From the NCBI RefSeq assembly GCF_902489635.1, contig NZ_CABUAN010000021.1, forward strand, positions 1-39,697: a stretch of DNA of 39,697 nt. The letters run 5' to 3'. This document shows positions 24,284-33,422 of this stretch, one piece after another. The notes beneath the pieces were generated by a model. That model had not been told where the DNA came from. It did no database searches and saw only the letters and a program-made list of their open reading frames with translations. How positions within the stretch are numbered: the stretch's first letter is position 1; every line of letters starts with the position of its first letter. This DNA comes from an uncultured Porphyromonas sp. (lineage in GTDB: Bacteria; Bacteroidota; Bacteroidia; Bacteroidales; Porphyromonadaceae). The position numbers and the translations under genes were made by a program.

Positions 24284-25248
24284 CACGCTTCGGTTGTTGG
24301 CTCGTAGTATGCCATGAGGTTCTTGGCAAAGTTATACATCTCCTCTCGTACGGACTGAGGCTCCAGCACCTCGATCTGATCGCCCATTGCTAATAGAGCT
24401 TGGTAAAGATCATACGTAGGACAGACCTCCAGCTCAAAGCAAGCTACACCCTCCACCTCTGAGGGTAGCTCTCTCTGCGACTCATGTATCGGTAGCGTGC
24501 GGAGGTAGTCTGCACCCTGACCATAGGCATTGACTAGCAGACGCACAGGCTCCTCCTCGGAGTGAATCACCCCACAACAACCTCGGTAGTAAGCCTCTAT
24601 GTCAAAAGACTCATCCATCTCAAAGCTCTCCTCAAGCGGTTCGCAAGCTAAGATGCGATCCAGAGCATAGACTAAATAGACATCCTTAGGGCGCGAGCCC
24701 CCGTCCTCAGCATTGAGCTTTACATTGCGAGCTGAGTAGTAAGGGCTACGAGCGAGAAGGTACCATCTGCGGTTCGCGACCTTGAGGTAGTAAGGCTCCG
24801 CCTCAAAGCTGTAAGCCTCAGGTCTGCCAAACCCCTGGTAAGTCATCTGGATAACCTTGCCGTGACGCATCGCCTCGGCAATCACGTTGAGCCACTTACG
24901 CCCAGAGGGAACATGCTCGAAGAGTATCCGCCCCTGGAGCTTGCTGTCGGCTTGTATCTGATTCATCGCCGTGTAGGAGTCTATGAGCCAGCTGCGCAGA
25001 TTGTCCTGCTCCAGCTCCTCGGGATTGTCAATGTAGTAGCGGTAGCCATCCTGGGGGTCACATAAGATATCCACCTGAAAGATGTCGAGTATTGCCGCCC
25101 GATGATTGTGAAAGGTGCGCTTCGGCAGAGGTTCCTCGTAACTCAGCCCGCTCTCCTCCCAGTGTCGACTAATCTCCTCAAAGGTCAGTCTCCCGTACTG
25201 GCGAAATTGCTCGATCAGCCAGACATACCGTCCGAATTTGTTTGCCAT
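24283..25248 (-). CDS. WYL-domain transcriptional regulator
   Basis: About 321 residues from the ATG at 25248 (MANKFGRYVWLIEQFRQYGR). The N-terminal part is a winged-helix region (LTFEEISRHWEES, then PKRTFHNHRAAILDIF). The WYL domain follows, with VIQMTYQGFG and the diagnostic RRWYLLA. WYL proteins sense ligands, often nucleic-acid derived, and control defence operons in several characterised cases such as CapW and BrxR. The frame is open 49 codons further upstream, but a TATCTTTG box at 25283-25276 lies inside that extension, so the 25248 start is chosen. It leads the exonuclease-mcrBC operon, which it may repress. Confidence 0.88.
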   Translation of the reverse strand: MANKFGRYVWLIEQFRQYGRLTFEEISRHWEESGLSYEEPLPKRTFHNHRAAILDIFQVDILCDPQDGYRYYIDNPEELEQDNLRSWLIDSYTAMNQIQADSKLQGRILFEHVPSGRKWLNVIAEAMRHGKVIQMTYQGFGRPEAYSFEAEPYYLKVANRRWYLLARSPYYSARNVKLNAEDGGSRPKDVYLVYALDRILACEPLEESFEMDESFDIEAYYRGCCGVIHSEEEPVRLLVNAYGQGADYLRTLPIHESQRELPSEVEGVACFELEVCPTYDLYQALLAMGDQIEVLEPQSVREEMYNFAKNLMAYYEPTTEA

Positions 25249-25275
25249 ACAACTATTAGTCTCTTTCTCTAAGGG

Positions 25276-25283
25276 CAAAGATA
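25276..25283 (-). promoter_or_regulatory. Candidate -7 box for the WYL-exonuclease-mcrBC operon
   Basis: TATCTTTG on the minus strand, 27 nt before the ATG at 25248. A TTG equivalent lies about 15 nt upstream, which is short of the optimum, so the promoter may be weak or regulated. Confidence 0.5.
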
Positions 25284-25362
25284 CAACATTAGCTCTGCCA
25301 AACCGTGGCACAAGGAGGAAGAATCTTTCGTTTGAGTGAGACAACGGCTGGCTGCGCTTACG

Positions 25363-25407
25363 AAAAAAAGAGGGGTCGGATACGACCGTATCCACTCCCT
25401 CTTTTTA
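25363..25407 (-). terminator. Terminator after the secreted repeat-protein gene
   Basis: On the minus strand AAAAAGAGGGAGTGGATAC pairs with GTATCCGACCCCTCTTTTT around a short loop, ending in a run of T. It separates the transcript of the type IX secreted pair from the WYL operon. Confidence 0.8.
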
Positions 25408-25459
25408 TCTTTGAGCTAGACTGATGTCTGAGCATCGGTCTCTATGTGAAGAGTAGTCT

Positions 25460-27841
25460 CTATCTCTTGATGATGCGCTGACTCTCTGTACCTACTCGGA
25501 GGATATAGGTACCAGCTGTGAGTGCGGTCATATCAATCGTAGCCTCTCCCGTAGCAGTAGCTTGTGTCTGGTGTAGTAGCTGTCCGTCTATCGTGTATAG
25601 AGATACAAGAGTCTCAGCGACAGCACCCATGACGTAAACGTGATCTGCTGTAGGATTGGGGTAGATGTTTAGGTGGCTAGAGATAACGCCCTCGATAGCT
25701 ACATCACTACCTAGGAATGGGCGACCCTCTTGTCCGAACTCGTTATTGCCGAAGTCTGTGACTTGCCAGTTCTTGTTAAGGAACTTATCTACGGTACTCT
25801 TCAGGCATACGTTCTTATCCTCAGGTGAGCACTTGGTGTCTATGAGCATGATTACAGCTTCCTCTTCGCTCCCAGTCATGTCTGGTAGAGCCTCGGCAAG
25901 CTTCTGGAAGGCATCGTCACTGATATTATTTCTCATGCAGTCCACATAAGTGATCTTGGGGCAGTTGCTCAGGTTGATGCTCTGTAGATTGTTGCCCCAG
26001 AGGGATAGGCTCTGGAGTTTACTACAGTCAGAGACAGAGACTTCAGATAGCTTGTTCTCGCTCAGGAGGAGTCTCTTGATGTTGCTCTGGTTAGCTATCG
26101 TAAAGCTTGTGAGCTCATTTTTGTATGCGTGAAGATACTCGAGATCCGGGTTCTTAGAGATATCGATCTTTTGGATCTTTTGGCCAGCACATACGAGGAC
26201 CTTGACGGCACCCTGGATTGTAATCTTGGTGTCCTTGATCGTGTACTCCTTGTAGAACTCCTCAAAAGGCTCTAGGACACCCGTTAGGACCACCTTGTCC
26301 GTACCGCTGATCTCTAGAGCTATCTTGTCTCCCACAGCTAGTCCGGTCTCGAGCGTGATGATGTCGTCTGTGATCGTAGTCGAGGAGATGGGCACTGTAG
26401 CACCAGCAGCCCAGTCGTATACCTCCCAGTTCTTACTACGAGCCAGCTTGATCTGTTCATTGGTTATCTGATTAGCCTCTCTGATTTTCTGATTCTTCGT
26501 ATCGATGACAATCAGGACGCCTGGAGCACTTTCATCACACGTGCGGAGTGCCTTGATGAAAGCATCCATAGACTCCTCAGAGATACTGTTGAGATAGATA
26601 TCGCAGCGAGCGAGCTGAGCGTTGTCTTGAGCTGTAAGCTGCGTGATCTTATTGTTAGAGCAGTTAAAGTCTGCCAAGTTGGGTAGGTTGTCTAGGCTCA
26701 GCTGCGTGATCTGATTATTGAGACAGTAGAGCTTCTCGAGCTTGGGCGTATTAGATAGGTCTAGCTCTGTAAGGCTATTGGAGCTACAGTCGAGCTTGGT
26801 GAGCGAAGTAGCCTGTGAGAGGTCTAGCTTGGTCAGACCGAGGATAGAACAAGTCAGGTCGGTGACCTCTCCATGTATGGTGATCTCTTGCTGTGTGAAG
26901 GTGTAGTCCGAACGGTTAGGATCATACTCCTCCTCTACACCATCGATGGTGATATCACCGACACCCTTGATGGTTAAGAACTTGTTTTGCCCTACGAGGT
27001 CGCTACCTATGGTCATAGAGATCTGCTGAGCGGGTACCTCTGGGTCATCTTCGCCCTCATATTGAGTTACTCTACCATTAACAAGGGCATTGCATCGATA
27101 CCCTTTAGCACTGAGGGCTGCTACGTCAGACTTGTAAACTTTGTTTTGCTCCGTAGCCCTATCCTTGTTGACTAGTAGTATCGTCCCATAATCAGATGCG
27201 TTGTTGACATCGGGGAGGGACTTGATCATAGCCTTCATAGCAGCATCATGAATTTGATTATCTCGGCAGAGTATCTCTGTAAGCTCTGTAGCCCCCGAGG
27301 GGAATGTGAGCGACTTGAGCAAGTTGTCTGAGACGTTGACAAATTTAAGTGCATTGCACCCCTCTATGTTGATCGTCTCTAGAGCATTCCTATCAGCATA
27401 GATCATCTCTAGCTTGGGGCAGTTAGAGAGATTGATGTGCGAGAGGAGGTTTTTAGACACCATAAAGGCCTTTAGCTCTGGAGCACCAGAGAGATCGATA
27501 GAGTCTGTTATCTTGTTAAAGGCTCCCCACATCTCAGTTATGGTGCTATGGTTAGGTGAGATGGAGACCTTCTTGATACCACAGGCCGTAAAGCGCATCA
27601 GCGTGACATCGCCGATGATGGAGAAGGTACGTGCAGCGACCTTGTAGCCACCACTAGGATCCTCCTCAAGGCCCTCAAACTGTAGAGAGGCTCCAGGTAC
27701 AGACTTGATCTCTAAGTTGATCGACTCACCGATCAGCTTATCGGTTGTCAACGTGATTTTGTTCCGCCCATGTAGCGGGATACACATTCCACAGCATAGC
27801 AGGAGCAGTGTCATGAGTAAAGAAGTAGTTCTTCGCGTCAT
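25460..27841 (-). CDS. Type IX secreted leucine-rich-repeat-like protein
   Basis: 793 residues. An N-terminal signal peptide (LLMTLLLLCCGMCIPLHG) is followed by three copies of one module (about residues 27-260, 270-475 and 485-700). Each copy has a beta-rich lead with IxGxVxxLxC-like strands, then four to five degenerate leucine-rich repeats such as LTKLDCSSNSLTELDLSN, then a helix and a (V/I)xLVxTK strand followed by a KNWxV segment. The last about 70 residues are a type IX sorting domain (LNIYPNPTADHVYV ... AGTYILRVGTESQRIIKR). The protein should be exported by Sec, then moved across the outer membrane by the Por/T9SS machinery and attached to the surface. It is probably an adhesin or binding protein. 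It lies 46 nt downstream of a second T9SS cargo gene. Confidence 0.88.
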   Translation of the reverse strand: MTRRTTSLLMTLLLLCCGMCIPLHGRNKITLTTDKLIGESINLEIKSVPGASLQFEGLEEDPSGGYKVAARTFSIIGDVTLMRFTACGIKKVSISPNHSTITEMWGAFNKITDSIDLSGAPELKAFMVSKNLLSHINLSNCPKLEMIYADRNALETINIEGCNALKFVNVSDNLLKSLTFPSGATELTEILCRDNQIHDAAMKAMIKSLPDVNNASDYGTILLVNKDRATEQNKVYKSDVAALSAKGYRCNALVNGRVTQYEGEDDPEVPAQQISMTIGSDLVGQNKFLTIKGVGDITIDGVEEEYDPNRSDYTFTQQEITIHGEVTDLTCSILGLTKLDLSQATSLTKLDCSSNSLTELDLSNTPKLEKLYCLNNQITQLSLDNLPNLADFNCSNNKITQLTAQDNAQLARCDIYLNSISEESMDAFIKALRTCDESAPGVLIVIDTKNQKIREANQITNEQIKLARSKNWEVYDWAAGATVPISSTTITDDIITLETGLAVGDKIALEISGTDKVVLTGVLEPFEEFYKEYTIKDTKITIQGAVKVLVCAGQKIQKIDISKNPDLEYLHAYKNELTSFTIANQSNIKRLLLSENKLSEVSVSDCSKLQSLSLWGNNLQSINLSNCPKITYVDCMRNNISDDAFQKLAEALPDMTGSEEEAVIMLIDTKCSPEDKNVCLKSTVDKFLNKNWQVTDFGNNEFGQEGRPFLGSDVAIEGVISSHLNIYPNPTADHVYVMGAVAETLVSLYTIDGQLLHQTQATATGEATIDMTALTAGTYILRVGTESQRIIKR

Positions 27842-27887
27842 AGTTGTTTGTTGTTGAGTTAGTATGATTTGTTAGTTAAGTGACTTG

Positions 27888-29558
27888 TTAGCGTAGTACG
27901 AGCTTGTGGCAGGAGCTATCGCCTGCACTAGTCGTAATGGAGAGTATGTAAAGCCCCTGAGGCAGAGCCTCTGCGATGAGCTGGTGTCTTCCCTCTGGCA
28001 TGAGTCCCTCTGCTTGCAATACGCCTGAAGGGGTGTACAGTCGCCACTCGATAGGCGTAGCAGTCTCTACGTAGGGGACGCCATCTAGGAGCGTGACACG
28101 ACAGTCGCTTGTAGTGGGTGAGGCCGTAGCGTTATGCCCTGTCGTCTCAATGGTGAGGTCGTCGATCAGTAAGCCTGTAGCTCCAGCAGTCTGATGAGCT
28201 AGTACGAGCTGTATCTCTTGTCCGCGGAGGGGAGAGAGATCGCACTCTATCTTTTGCCAATTGTATGAGATCGGGGTCTTCGTCAGCAGAGGCTTAGCTC
28301 CCGACTCCCATGCCTTAGGATCTATTGGAGCCACGACCGATAGGATCGCCAGTGTGTCTAGTCTCTTAAATTGCTTGCTAAATGAGCGTGCATAGAGCGT
28401 GAGCTTTGTATCTGCTGTCTCAGCTTCAGGCACCTTGATGACAGGCGATATAAGCCAATTATTACTCTGCACTGGATACCCTATCAAGTTGGTGTACCCC
28501 TTAAATATAGTTGGATAAAAAGACCACGACAAGAGACAGTCCTCACCAGAGCGAGACATCGTCTTTGCTGACAATTGGTCTGCAGAGACGTTGAGACGCT
28601 TGAGTTCTGTAGCTAGCGAAGTCCATCCGACATAATCGCCATCTACATCGGCACGACTCCAACCTAGTAGACCGTCAGCCTCAAAGGACTCTTGGAGCGG
28701 TAGCTGTGTAGCCCCCTGATGCGCAGCTTTCACCTGTATTCGCTGTGATAGCGGAGTGCTGGCTCCATTTCGATTGACCGCGATCAGTGAGAGCTCCACC
28801 TCGCCAGCAGTCGCCCAGGTCAAAGCGAGACGAGGTTCGTGGGTCGTCGCATAGTCGGTACCATTGACCTGCCAGCGATACTCCGTGACAGGAGGCACAG
28901 AGCCCACGTATACCTGTATCTCTGAGGGAGTATTTGTTGTAATACCCCAGCTAGGTATATAGAGATCACGTACTACGGGTGCATCTTGTGACGAGAGACA
29001 CTCTTTGCTCTTGTTGTATACCGCCTCTTCGCTGATATAGAGCATATCCTGCACCTCCGTATAGGTACCAGCTGCTGAGAGGAGTACAATCTTCGGGACA
29101 GTTGTTACGGGGATGCCTAGCGCATCTGCCATATGAGCATCAGATACTATGGGATAAGGTATCGTACCACCATTGGTCCAGTCCCCTTGCGTTGCGCTTC
29201 CTCGGCCCTCTATCTTATCTCGCGAAGCTCCAGTCGCCTCGACCCAGATGAAGTACAGCTCGTCGCTACCATCTGGGCCATACTTCTTCCAGAGTCGCTC
29301 TGCGGTGCCTCGCTTGTGTATTGTCCAGCAAGGGCCACAGTACGTACCCGAGAAGTCTATGACCACTTTCTTCCCTGCTCTAACGAGTGAGTCTATACTG
29401 ACCCGCTCACCATAAATGGTCTCGGCGGTGTAGACAAGACTCTTGAGGGGCATCCACTCATCACCTATTCCTTGCCCCCTGGCAGGTAGTGCAGAGGTTA
29501 AATAGAGCGAGCTTAGCAAGAGTCCTAAGATAAGATGTAACGTATTTGTCTTTTTCAT
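27888..29558 (-). CDS. Type IX secreted thioredoxin-like protein with adhesin-type domain
   Basis: 556 residues. After the signal peptide (to about residue 29) there is a TlpA/thioredoxin-like fold with the redox motif CGPC at 74-77 in VVIDFSGTYCGPCWT. Around 200-280 lies a PKD-like beta domain (YRWQVNGTDY). Residues about 285-475 resemble a choice-of-anchor J/cleaved-adhesin domain (QESFEADGLLGWSRADVDGD, then NNWLISPVI), the class found in gingipain haemagglutinin regions. The end is a T9SS sorting domain (PQGLYILSITTSAG ... KLVLR). A surface-exposed thiol-disulfide enzyme is implied. It shares a transcript with the leucine-rich-repeat gene and has a good promoter upstream. Confidence 0.85.
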   Translation of the reverse strand: MKKTNTLHLILGLLLSSLYLTSALPARGQGIGDEWMPLKSLVYTAETIYGERVSIDSLVRAGKKVVIDFSGTYCGPCWTIHKRGTAERLWKKYGPDGSDELYFIWVEATGASRDKIEGRGSATQGDWTNGGTIPYPIVSDAHMADALGIPVTTVPKIVLLSAAGTYTEVQDMLYISEEAVYNKSKECLSSQDAPVVRDLYIPSWGITTNTPSEIQVYVGSVPPVTEYRWQVNGTDYATTHEPRLALTWATAGEVELSLIAVNRNGASTPLSQRIQVKAAHQGATQLPLQESFEADGLLGWSRADVDGDYVGWTSLATELKRLNVSADQLSAKTMSRSGEDCLLSWSFYPTIFKGYTNLIGYPVQSNNWLISPVIKVPEAETADTKLTLYARSFSKQFKRLDTLAILSVVAPIDPKAWESGAKPLLTKTPISYNWQKIECDLSPLRGQEIQLVLAHQTAGATGLLIDDLTIETTGHNATASPTTSDCRVTLLDGVPYVETATPIEWRLYTPSGVLQAEGLMPEGRHQLIAEALPQGLYILSITTSAGDSSCHKLVLR

Positions 29559-29721
29559 ATAGCCGATAGTTGCATTATGTACGTATTAGGATAGCAAAGA
29601 GAAGATATGAGCAGGCTGATCTATCTGGTAAAGAGCTGTAGCTCTGCATTGAGATAGTTTCGCCCACATTCTTGACCTTGCATTGTATTTAGCGAGATAT
29701 TCCCAAGAGAAATTGCTCCGG

Positions 29722-29752
29722 CAAAGATAAGTTTTATTTTCAATTCCTACAA
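29722..29752 (-). promoter_or_regulatory. Promoter of the type IX secreted pair
   Basis: On the minus strand TTG (29752-29750), 20 nt, TATCTTTG (29729-29722). The leader would be about 155 nt. No other feature is recognised in 29559-29721. Confidence 0.7.
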
Positions 29753-29790
29753 CAGACTGTAAAAGCTTCTGTAAAAAGACAAGAACGGCT

Positions 29791-29818
29791 CTAACCTCTA
29801 ACTTCTAATCTCTAATTC
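29791..29818 (+). repeat. Heptanucleotide CTAANNN repeat, four units
   Basis: CTAA occurs at 29791, 29798, 29805 and 29812, exactly every 7 bases, with the other three bases variable (CCT, CTT, TCT, TTC). The last unit ends 2 nt before the TACCTTTG box at 29821, so the repeat fills the space between the -33 and -7 positions of that promoter. Confidence 0.85.
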
Positions 29819-29820
29819 AG

Positions 29821-29828
29821 TACCTTTG
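29821..29828 (+). promoter_or_regulatory. -7 box for the TonB receptor/agmatine cluster
   Basis: TACCTTTG. No TTG occurs about 20 nt upstream; CTAA heptads occupy that place. The first in-frame start-like codon (TTG at 29826) lies inside this box and cannot be the real start. Confidence 0.6.
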
Positions 29829-29927
29829 CAACGACTAACGGCGGGAGTGGGGCGTGAGCTGGCAGTCGGAGATTGCCCGTTAACCGCCCGCTTAGTACCC
29901 GTTTTAGCAACGTATAGCAACCTACTT

Positions 29928-32366
29928 ATGACCTATTTACGTCGATATGACTTTACCATGGGACTACTGGCTCTCCTACTGATGATGCTCGCCATGCCGC
30001 TGAGCGGGCAAGCACACAAGCAAGCTCCACGGCAGGCGCAGAGCAAGTTCACAATCAATGGCTTCGTGCATGACGCGCAGAGTGGCGAGACGCTGATCGC
30101 CGCCAATGTGATGGAGCTCAACAGCCGCACAGGTGCCGTGACGAATGAATTCGGCCACTACTCGCTGACGCTCCCAGCGGGTGAGGTGCTCCTGCAGTTT
30201 TCCTACGTAGGCTATCAGAGCGATACGATACGTCTGCAGCTCGCGTCCGACACGACACTCTCGGCTTCGCTCATCGAGGGTCAACTCCTCGGCGAGGTGG
30301 TCGTGGTGGGGAGTCCGAATCCCTCGGGCGTTGAGACGGCGACGATCGGCGCGCAACACATATCGGCGAGTGAGATCAAGCGACTACCCGCTTTCTTTGG
30401 CGAGCAGGATGTGATCAAGGCGTTGCAGCTACTACCTGGCGTGCAGAGCGGTTCGGAAGGGTCGTCGGGACTCTTCGTGCGTGGTGGCGACCCCGACCAA
30501 AACTTGATCCTTATGGACGGCATCTCGCTCTACAATCCGAATCACATGCTGGGAGCTTTCTCGACCTTCAACCCCGATGCGGTCAAATCGGTGACGCTGT
30601 ACAAGGGTACCTTCCCCGCTCGTTACGGAGGTCGTCTCTCGTCAGTCGTGGATGTGCGTCTCAAGGATGGCGACATGCAGGAGTACCACGGCAATGTGAG
30701 CGTAGGACTGATCTCCTCGAAGATCAATGTGGAGGGTCCGATTGTTAAGGACCGCACTACCTTCAACTTCTCGGCACGGCGCACCTACCTAGACCTGCTG
30801 GCTGCGATAGCTCTGGCAATACGTAATCGCCAGGAGGGCGAGGATGGCGAGAAGATGAAGGGCGGATATGACTTTCACGATCTGAACCTGAAGGTGACGC
30901 ACCGCTTCTCAGATAGAGACCAGCTGTACCTCTTCGGCTATTACGGCAACGACCGTGTCTGGACACGCTATACTAGTGGAGATGACAAGCAGCAGATGTC
31001 TTGGCTGTGGGGCAATGCGATGGGTTCGCTGCGGTGGAACCATATAATCAACGGTCAGCTCTTTCTCAACACCACCGCCTCCTATACGCAGTACCGCTCT
31101 AGGCTGCGCATGAAGATGCAGGAAGACAAGGATCAGCCACCCGTAGCGATGAACTACGACTCGGGTATCCGTGACTGGCTCCTGACGAGCGAACTGCATT
31201 ACTCGCCAGTCGAGCAGCACCAGTTGCTCTTCGGTGCGAACTACACCTTCCACACCTTTCGCCCTGAGATGACGTCGATCAAGGTAAACGGCAAGGACCT
31301 CAACGACTTTAGTGGGACGGACTTCGATGTCTTTGGAAACAATCCTAAGATCTACGCCCACGAAGCCTCGCTCTACGCTGAGGATGAGATGAAGCTGGGG
31401 GATAAGTGGACCTTTAATGCGGGACTGCGCTACAGCTTCTACCATGTGCGGGGCAAGGGCTACCATAATGTGGAGCCTCGTGTGAGTGCTGCTTGGCGCA
31501 TCACGCCTGCCCTAACGGCCAAGGTGGGCTACGCCCTGATGACGCAGCATGTGCACCTCCTGACGAACAATAGTCTGAGCCTGCCTACGGATCTGTGGGT
31601 ACCCTCGACAGACCGCATCAAGCCAATGCACGTGCACCACTTTACGGCAGGGCTATTCCTCCATGTGCCTCAGTGGGGCGACTTCTCGGTAGAGGGCTAC
31701 TACAAACCTCTGAGCAATGTGCTGGAGTACAAGGAGGGCTCCTTCTTTTATGGGGTCTCGACAAACTGGGAGCAGATGGTCGCCATGGGCCGTGGCACGG
31801 CTTACGGTCTGGAGCTGCTCTGGCAGCGTAAGGTGGGCAAGCTGACGGGCTGGGTAAGCTACGCCTGGGCGCGCACATGGCGCACCTTCGACCAGCCTGG
31901 TGAGGAGCTCAACTTCGGGCGTACCTTCCCCGCTAAGTATGACCGCATCCATGACTTTAAGATTACTGCGATGTATCAGCTGGGCAAGAGCTGGGACTTT
32001 GCCGCAACCTGGGTCTTTGCCTCGGGTCAGACAGGTACCATCGCGACGCACGAGTATGATGGCATGAGAGACCCACTGGCTCCATCGATGTATGGCGCGG
32101 CGGGGTCGCTCAAGCATGTGTCTGAGCGCAATAATTACCGCTTCAAGCCTTACCACCGACTGGATCTCAGCGTCACCTACACGAAGCATCATAAGCGGGG
32201 CAAGAGCTTGTGGAACCTAAGTGTCTACAACGTCTACAACAATATGAACCCCTTCATAGTTACGCCTGTGAGCCAGAAGACGGACGAACACACTTACCGC
32301 ACCGTACTGCAGCAGGTGACGATCTTCCCAATCCTGCCAAACATCAGTTACACCTACTCCTTCTAA
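29928..32366 (+). CDS. TonB-dependent outer-membrane receptor
   Basis: 812 residues from the ATG at 29928 (MTYLRRYDFTMGLLALLLMM), chosen because it puts the signal peptide at the N-terminus and lies after the promoter box. The order is signal peptide (cleavage near ...LSGQA), a carboxypeptidase-regulatory-like domain with the typical VHDAQSGETLIAANV start, a plug containing VVVVGSPN, IKALQLLPGVQSGSEGSSG, LFVRGGDPDQNLILMDG and YKGTFPARYGGRLSSVVDV, and a 22-strand-type barrel ending in an aromatic residue (SYTYSF). It imports a ligand across the outer membrane using TonB. A DUF4249 lipoprotein gene follows after 12 nt, a standard partner in Bacteroidota, and agmatine-degrading genes follow that. 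Confidence 0.94.
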   Translation: MTYLRRYDFTMGLLALLLMMLAMPLSGQAHKQAPRQAQSKFTINGFVHDAQSGETLIAANVMELNSRTGAVTNEFGHYSLTLPAGEVLLQFSYVGYQSDTIRLQLASDTTLSASLIEGQLLGEVVVVGSPNPSGVETATIGAQHISASEIKRLPAFFGEQDVIKALQLLPGVQSGSEGSSGLFVRGGDPDQNLILMDGISLYNPNHMLGAFSTFNPDAVKSVTLYKGTFPARYGGRLSSVVDVRLKDGDMQEYHGNVSVGLISSKINVEGPIVKDRTTFNFSARRTYLDLLAAIALAIRNRQEGEDGEKMKGGYDFHDLNLKVTHRFSDRDQLYLFGYYGNDRVWTRYTSGDDKQQMSWLWGNAMGSLRWNHIINGQLFLNTTASYTQYRSRLRMKMQEDKDQPPVAMNYDSGIRDWLLTSELHYSPVEQHQLLFGANYTFHTFRPEMTSIKVNGKDLNDFSGTDFDVFGNNPKIYAHEASLYAEDEMKLGDKWTFNAGLRYSFYHVRGKGYHNVEPRVSAAWRITPALTAKVGYALMTQHVHLLTNNSLSLPTDLWVPSTDRIKPMHVHHFTAGLFLHVPQWGDFSVEGYYKPLSNVLEYKEGSFFYGVSTNWEQMVAMGRGTAYGLELLWQRKVGKLTGWVSYAWARTWRTFDQPGEELNFGRTFPAKYDRIHDFKITAMYQLGKSWDFAATWVFASGQTGTIATHEYDGMRDPLAPSMYGAAGSLKHVSERNNYRFKPYHRLDLSVTYTKHHKRGKSLWNLSVYNVYNNMNPFIVTPVSQKTDEHTYRTVLQQVTIFPILPNISYTYSF

Positions 32367-32378
32367 CCTAAGACCACT

Positions 32379-33407
32379 ATGAGACCTATACAATATATAC
32401 AGTTGGCCAGCAGTGCACTACTCATCACGCTCCTCGCAGGCTGTCAGACGCTCATACCCCTCGACCTAGGCGACAACACACCTCGCATCGTCATCAATGC
32501 GGTCGCTACGGAGCAGCAAGGCATCGACATCTCGCTCTCCGAGAGTAAGCCAACGGGAGTTGCTTCGCCCAGTACGAATGTTTACTACCCCTACGACCAC
32601 ACCGACTGCCCCTATCGTATGACGCTCAGGGTCAACGATCAGCTCGTACCGCTCAGCGAGGTAGCGCAATACGCCCCGCAGACGGGCGACCGCATAGCTA
32701 TCTCGGTGGAGAAGTCGGGGCTCAAGGCAGCTTCAGCCGTTACCACCGTACCCGCACAGCCTAAGATCGGTGCTGTAGAGGTCAAGACGCTGGACAAAGG
32801 TCGTCGTACCTCGAGGGTGAGCAACGCTTCAAACGTAGATCTTCAGAAAGGGCAGTACCTAGAGGTTCAAAACTACGAACTATCCATCCCACTCCAAGGC
32901 ATCACGAAGGATAGCTACTACCGTATCATCGTAGAGCGGCAAGCAGTGATGCGAGGAGAGAGCATCCAACCGGAGGGCTACAGATGGTATCAGGAGCAGA
33001 TGCAGGACCCAAGCCTAGCAAAGTTTAGCAGTGGCGACCTGATCTTCGAGTCTGCCAATGCCTATCCGATGAATCTGCTGGCTGGCTCTAACGTCTCGAC
33101 GAGCGACTACACGCTCAGGACGACGCTCTCCTTTGCCACGCGGGTCTGCAATGCCGATGGCTCCACAGATGAGACGCAGACTACGAACGCTGTATCGGAC
33201 TACGTCGCCCTGCGTGTCACCGTTTATGCAATCACGGGCGACCTCTATCACTACTGGCAGACGGTTACCTCAGACCGCTACAACAGTATGAGCGAGACGG
33301 GTCTCACTGAGCCTATCCTCATCTACAACAACATACACGATGGTCTTGGTATACTAGGTAGCATGGCTGCGACCCAGCGTCAAGACTTTAAGATCGTCAC
33401 ACACTAA
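32379..33407 (+). CDS. DUF4249-family lipoprotein
   Basis: 342 residues. The signal peptide ends in a lipobox (LLAGC, Cys22), predicting a lipid-anchored outer-membrane protein. The body follows the DUF4249 pattern: PRIVINAVATEQQGIDISLSESKP near the start, a beta-rich middle, and VYAITGDLYHYWQTV plus IYNNIHDGLGILGS near the end. These proteins are encoded next to TonB-dependent receptors and probably cap or assist them, but no biochemical function is firmly known. aguA starts 15 nt downstream, so all four genes from 29928 to 35365 may be co-transcribed. Confidence 0.85.
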   Translation: MRPIQYIQLASSALLITLLAGCQTLIPLDLGDNTPRIVINAVATEQQGIDISLSESKPTGVASPSTNVYYPYDHTDCPYRMTLRVNDQLVPLSEVAQYAPQTGDRIAISVEKSGLKAASAVTTVPAQPKIGAVEVKTLDKGRRTSRVSNASNVDLQKGQYLEVQNYELSIPLQGITKDSYYRIIVERQAVMRGESIQPEGYRWYQEQMQDPSLAKFSSGDLIFESANAYPMNLLAGSNVSTSDYTLRTTLSFATRVCNADGSTDETQTTNAVSDYVALRVTVYAITGDLYHYWQTVTSDRYNSMSETGLTEPILIYNNIHDGLGILGSMAATQRQDFKIVTH

Positions 33408-33422
33408 GGCAGTGAAAGACTT

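Noticed and set aside
25249..25395. 49-codon N-terminal extension of the WYL regulator
   Set aside because: It overlaps the terminator of the upstream gene and a -7 promoter box; the conserved winged-helix region begins at MANKFGRY from 25248.
29826..29927. Upstream TTG start for the TonB receptor
   Set aside because: The TTG lies inside the -7 box, and the 34 extra residues would precede the signal peptide. The ATG at 29928 places the signal peptide correctly.
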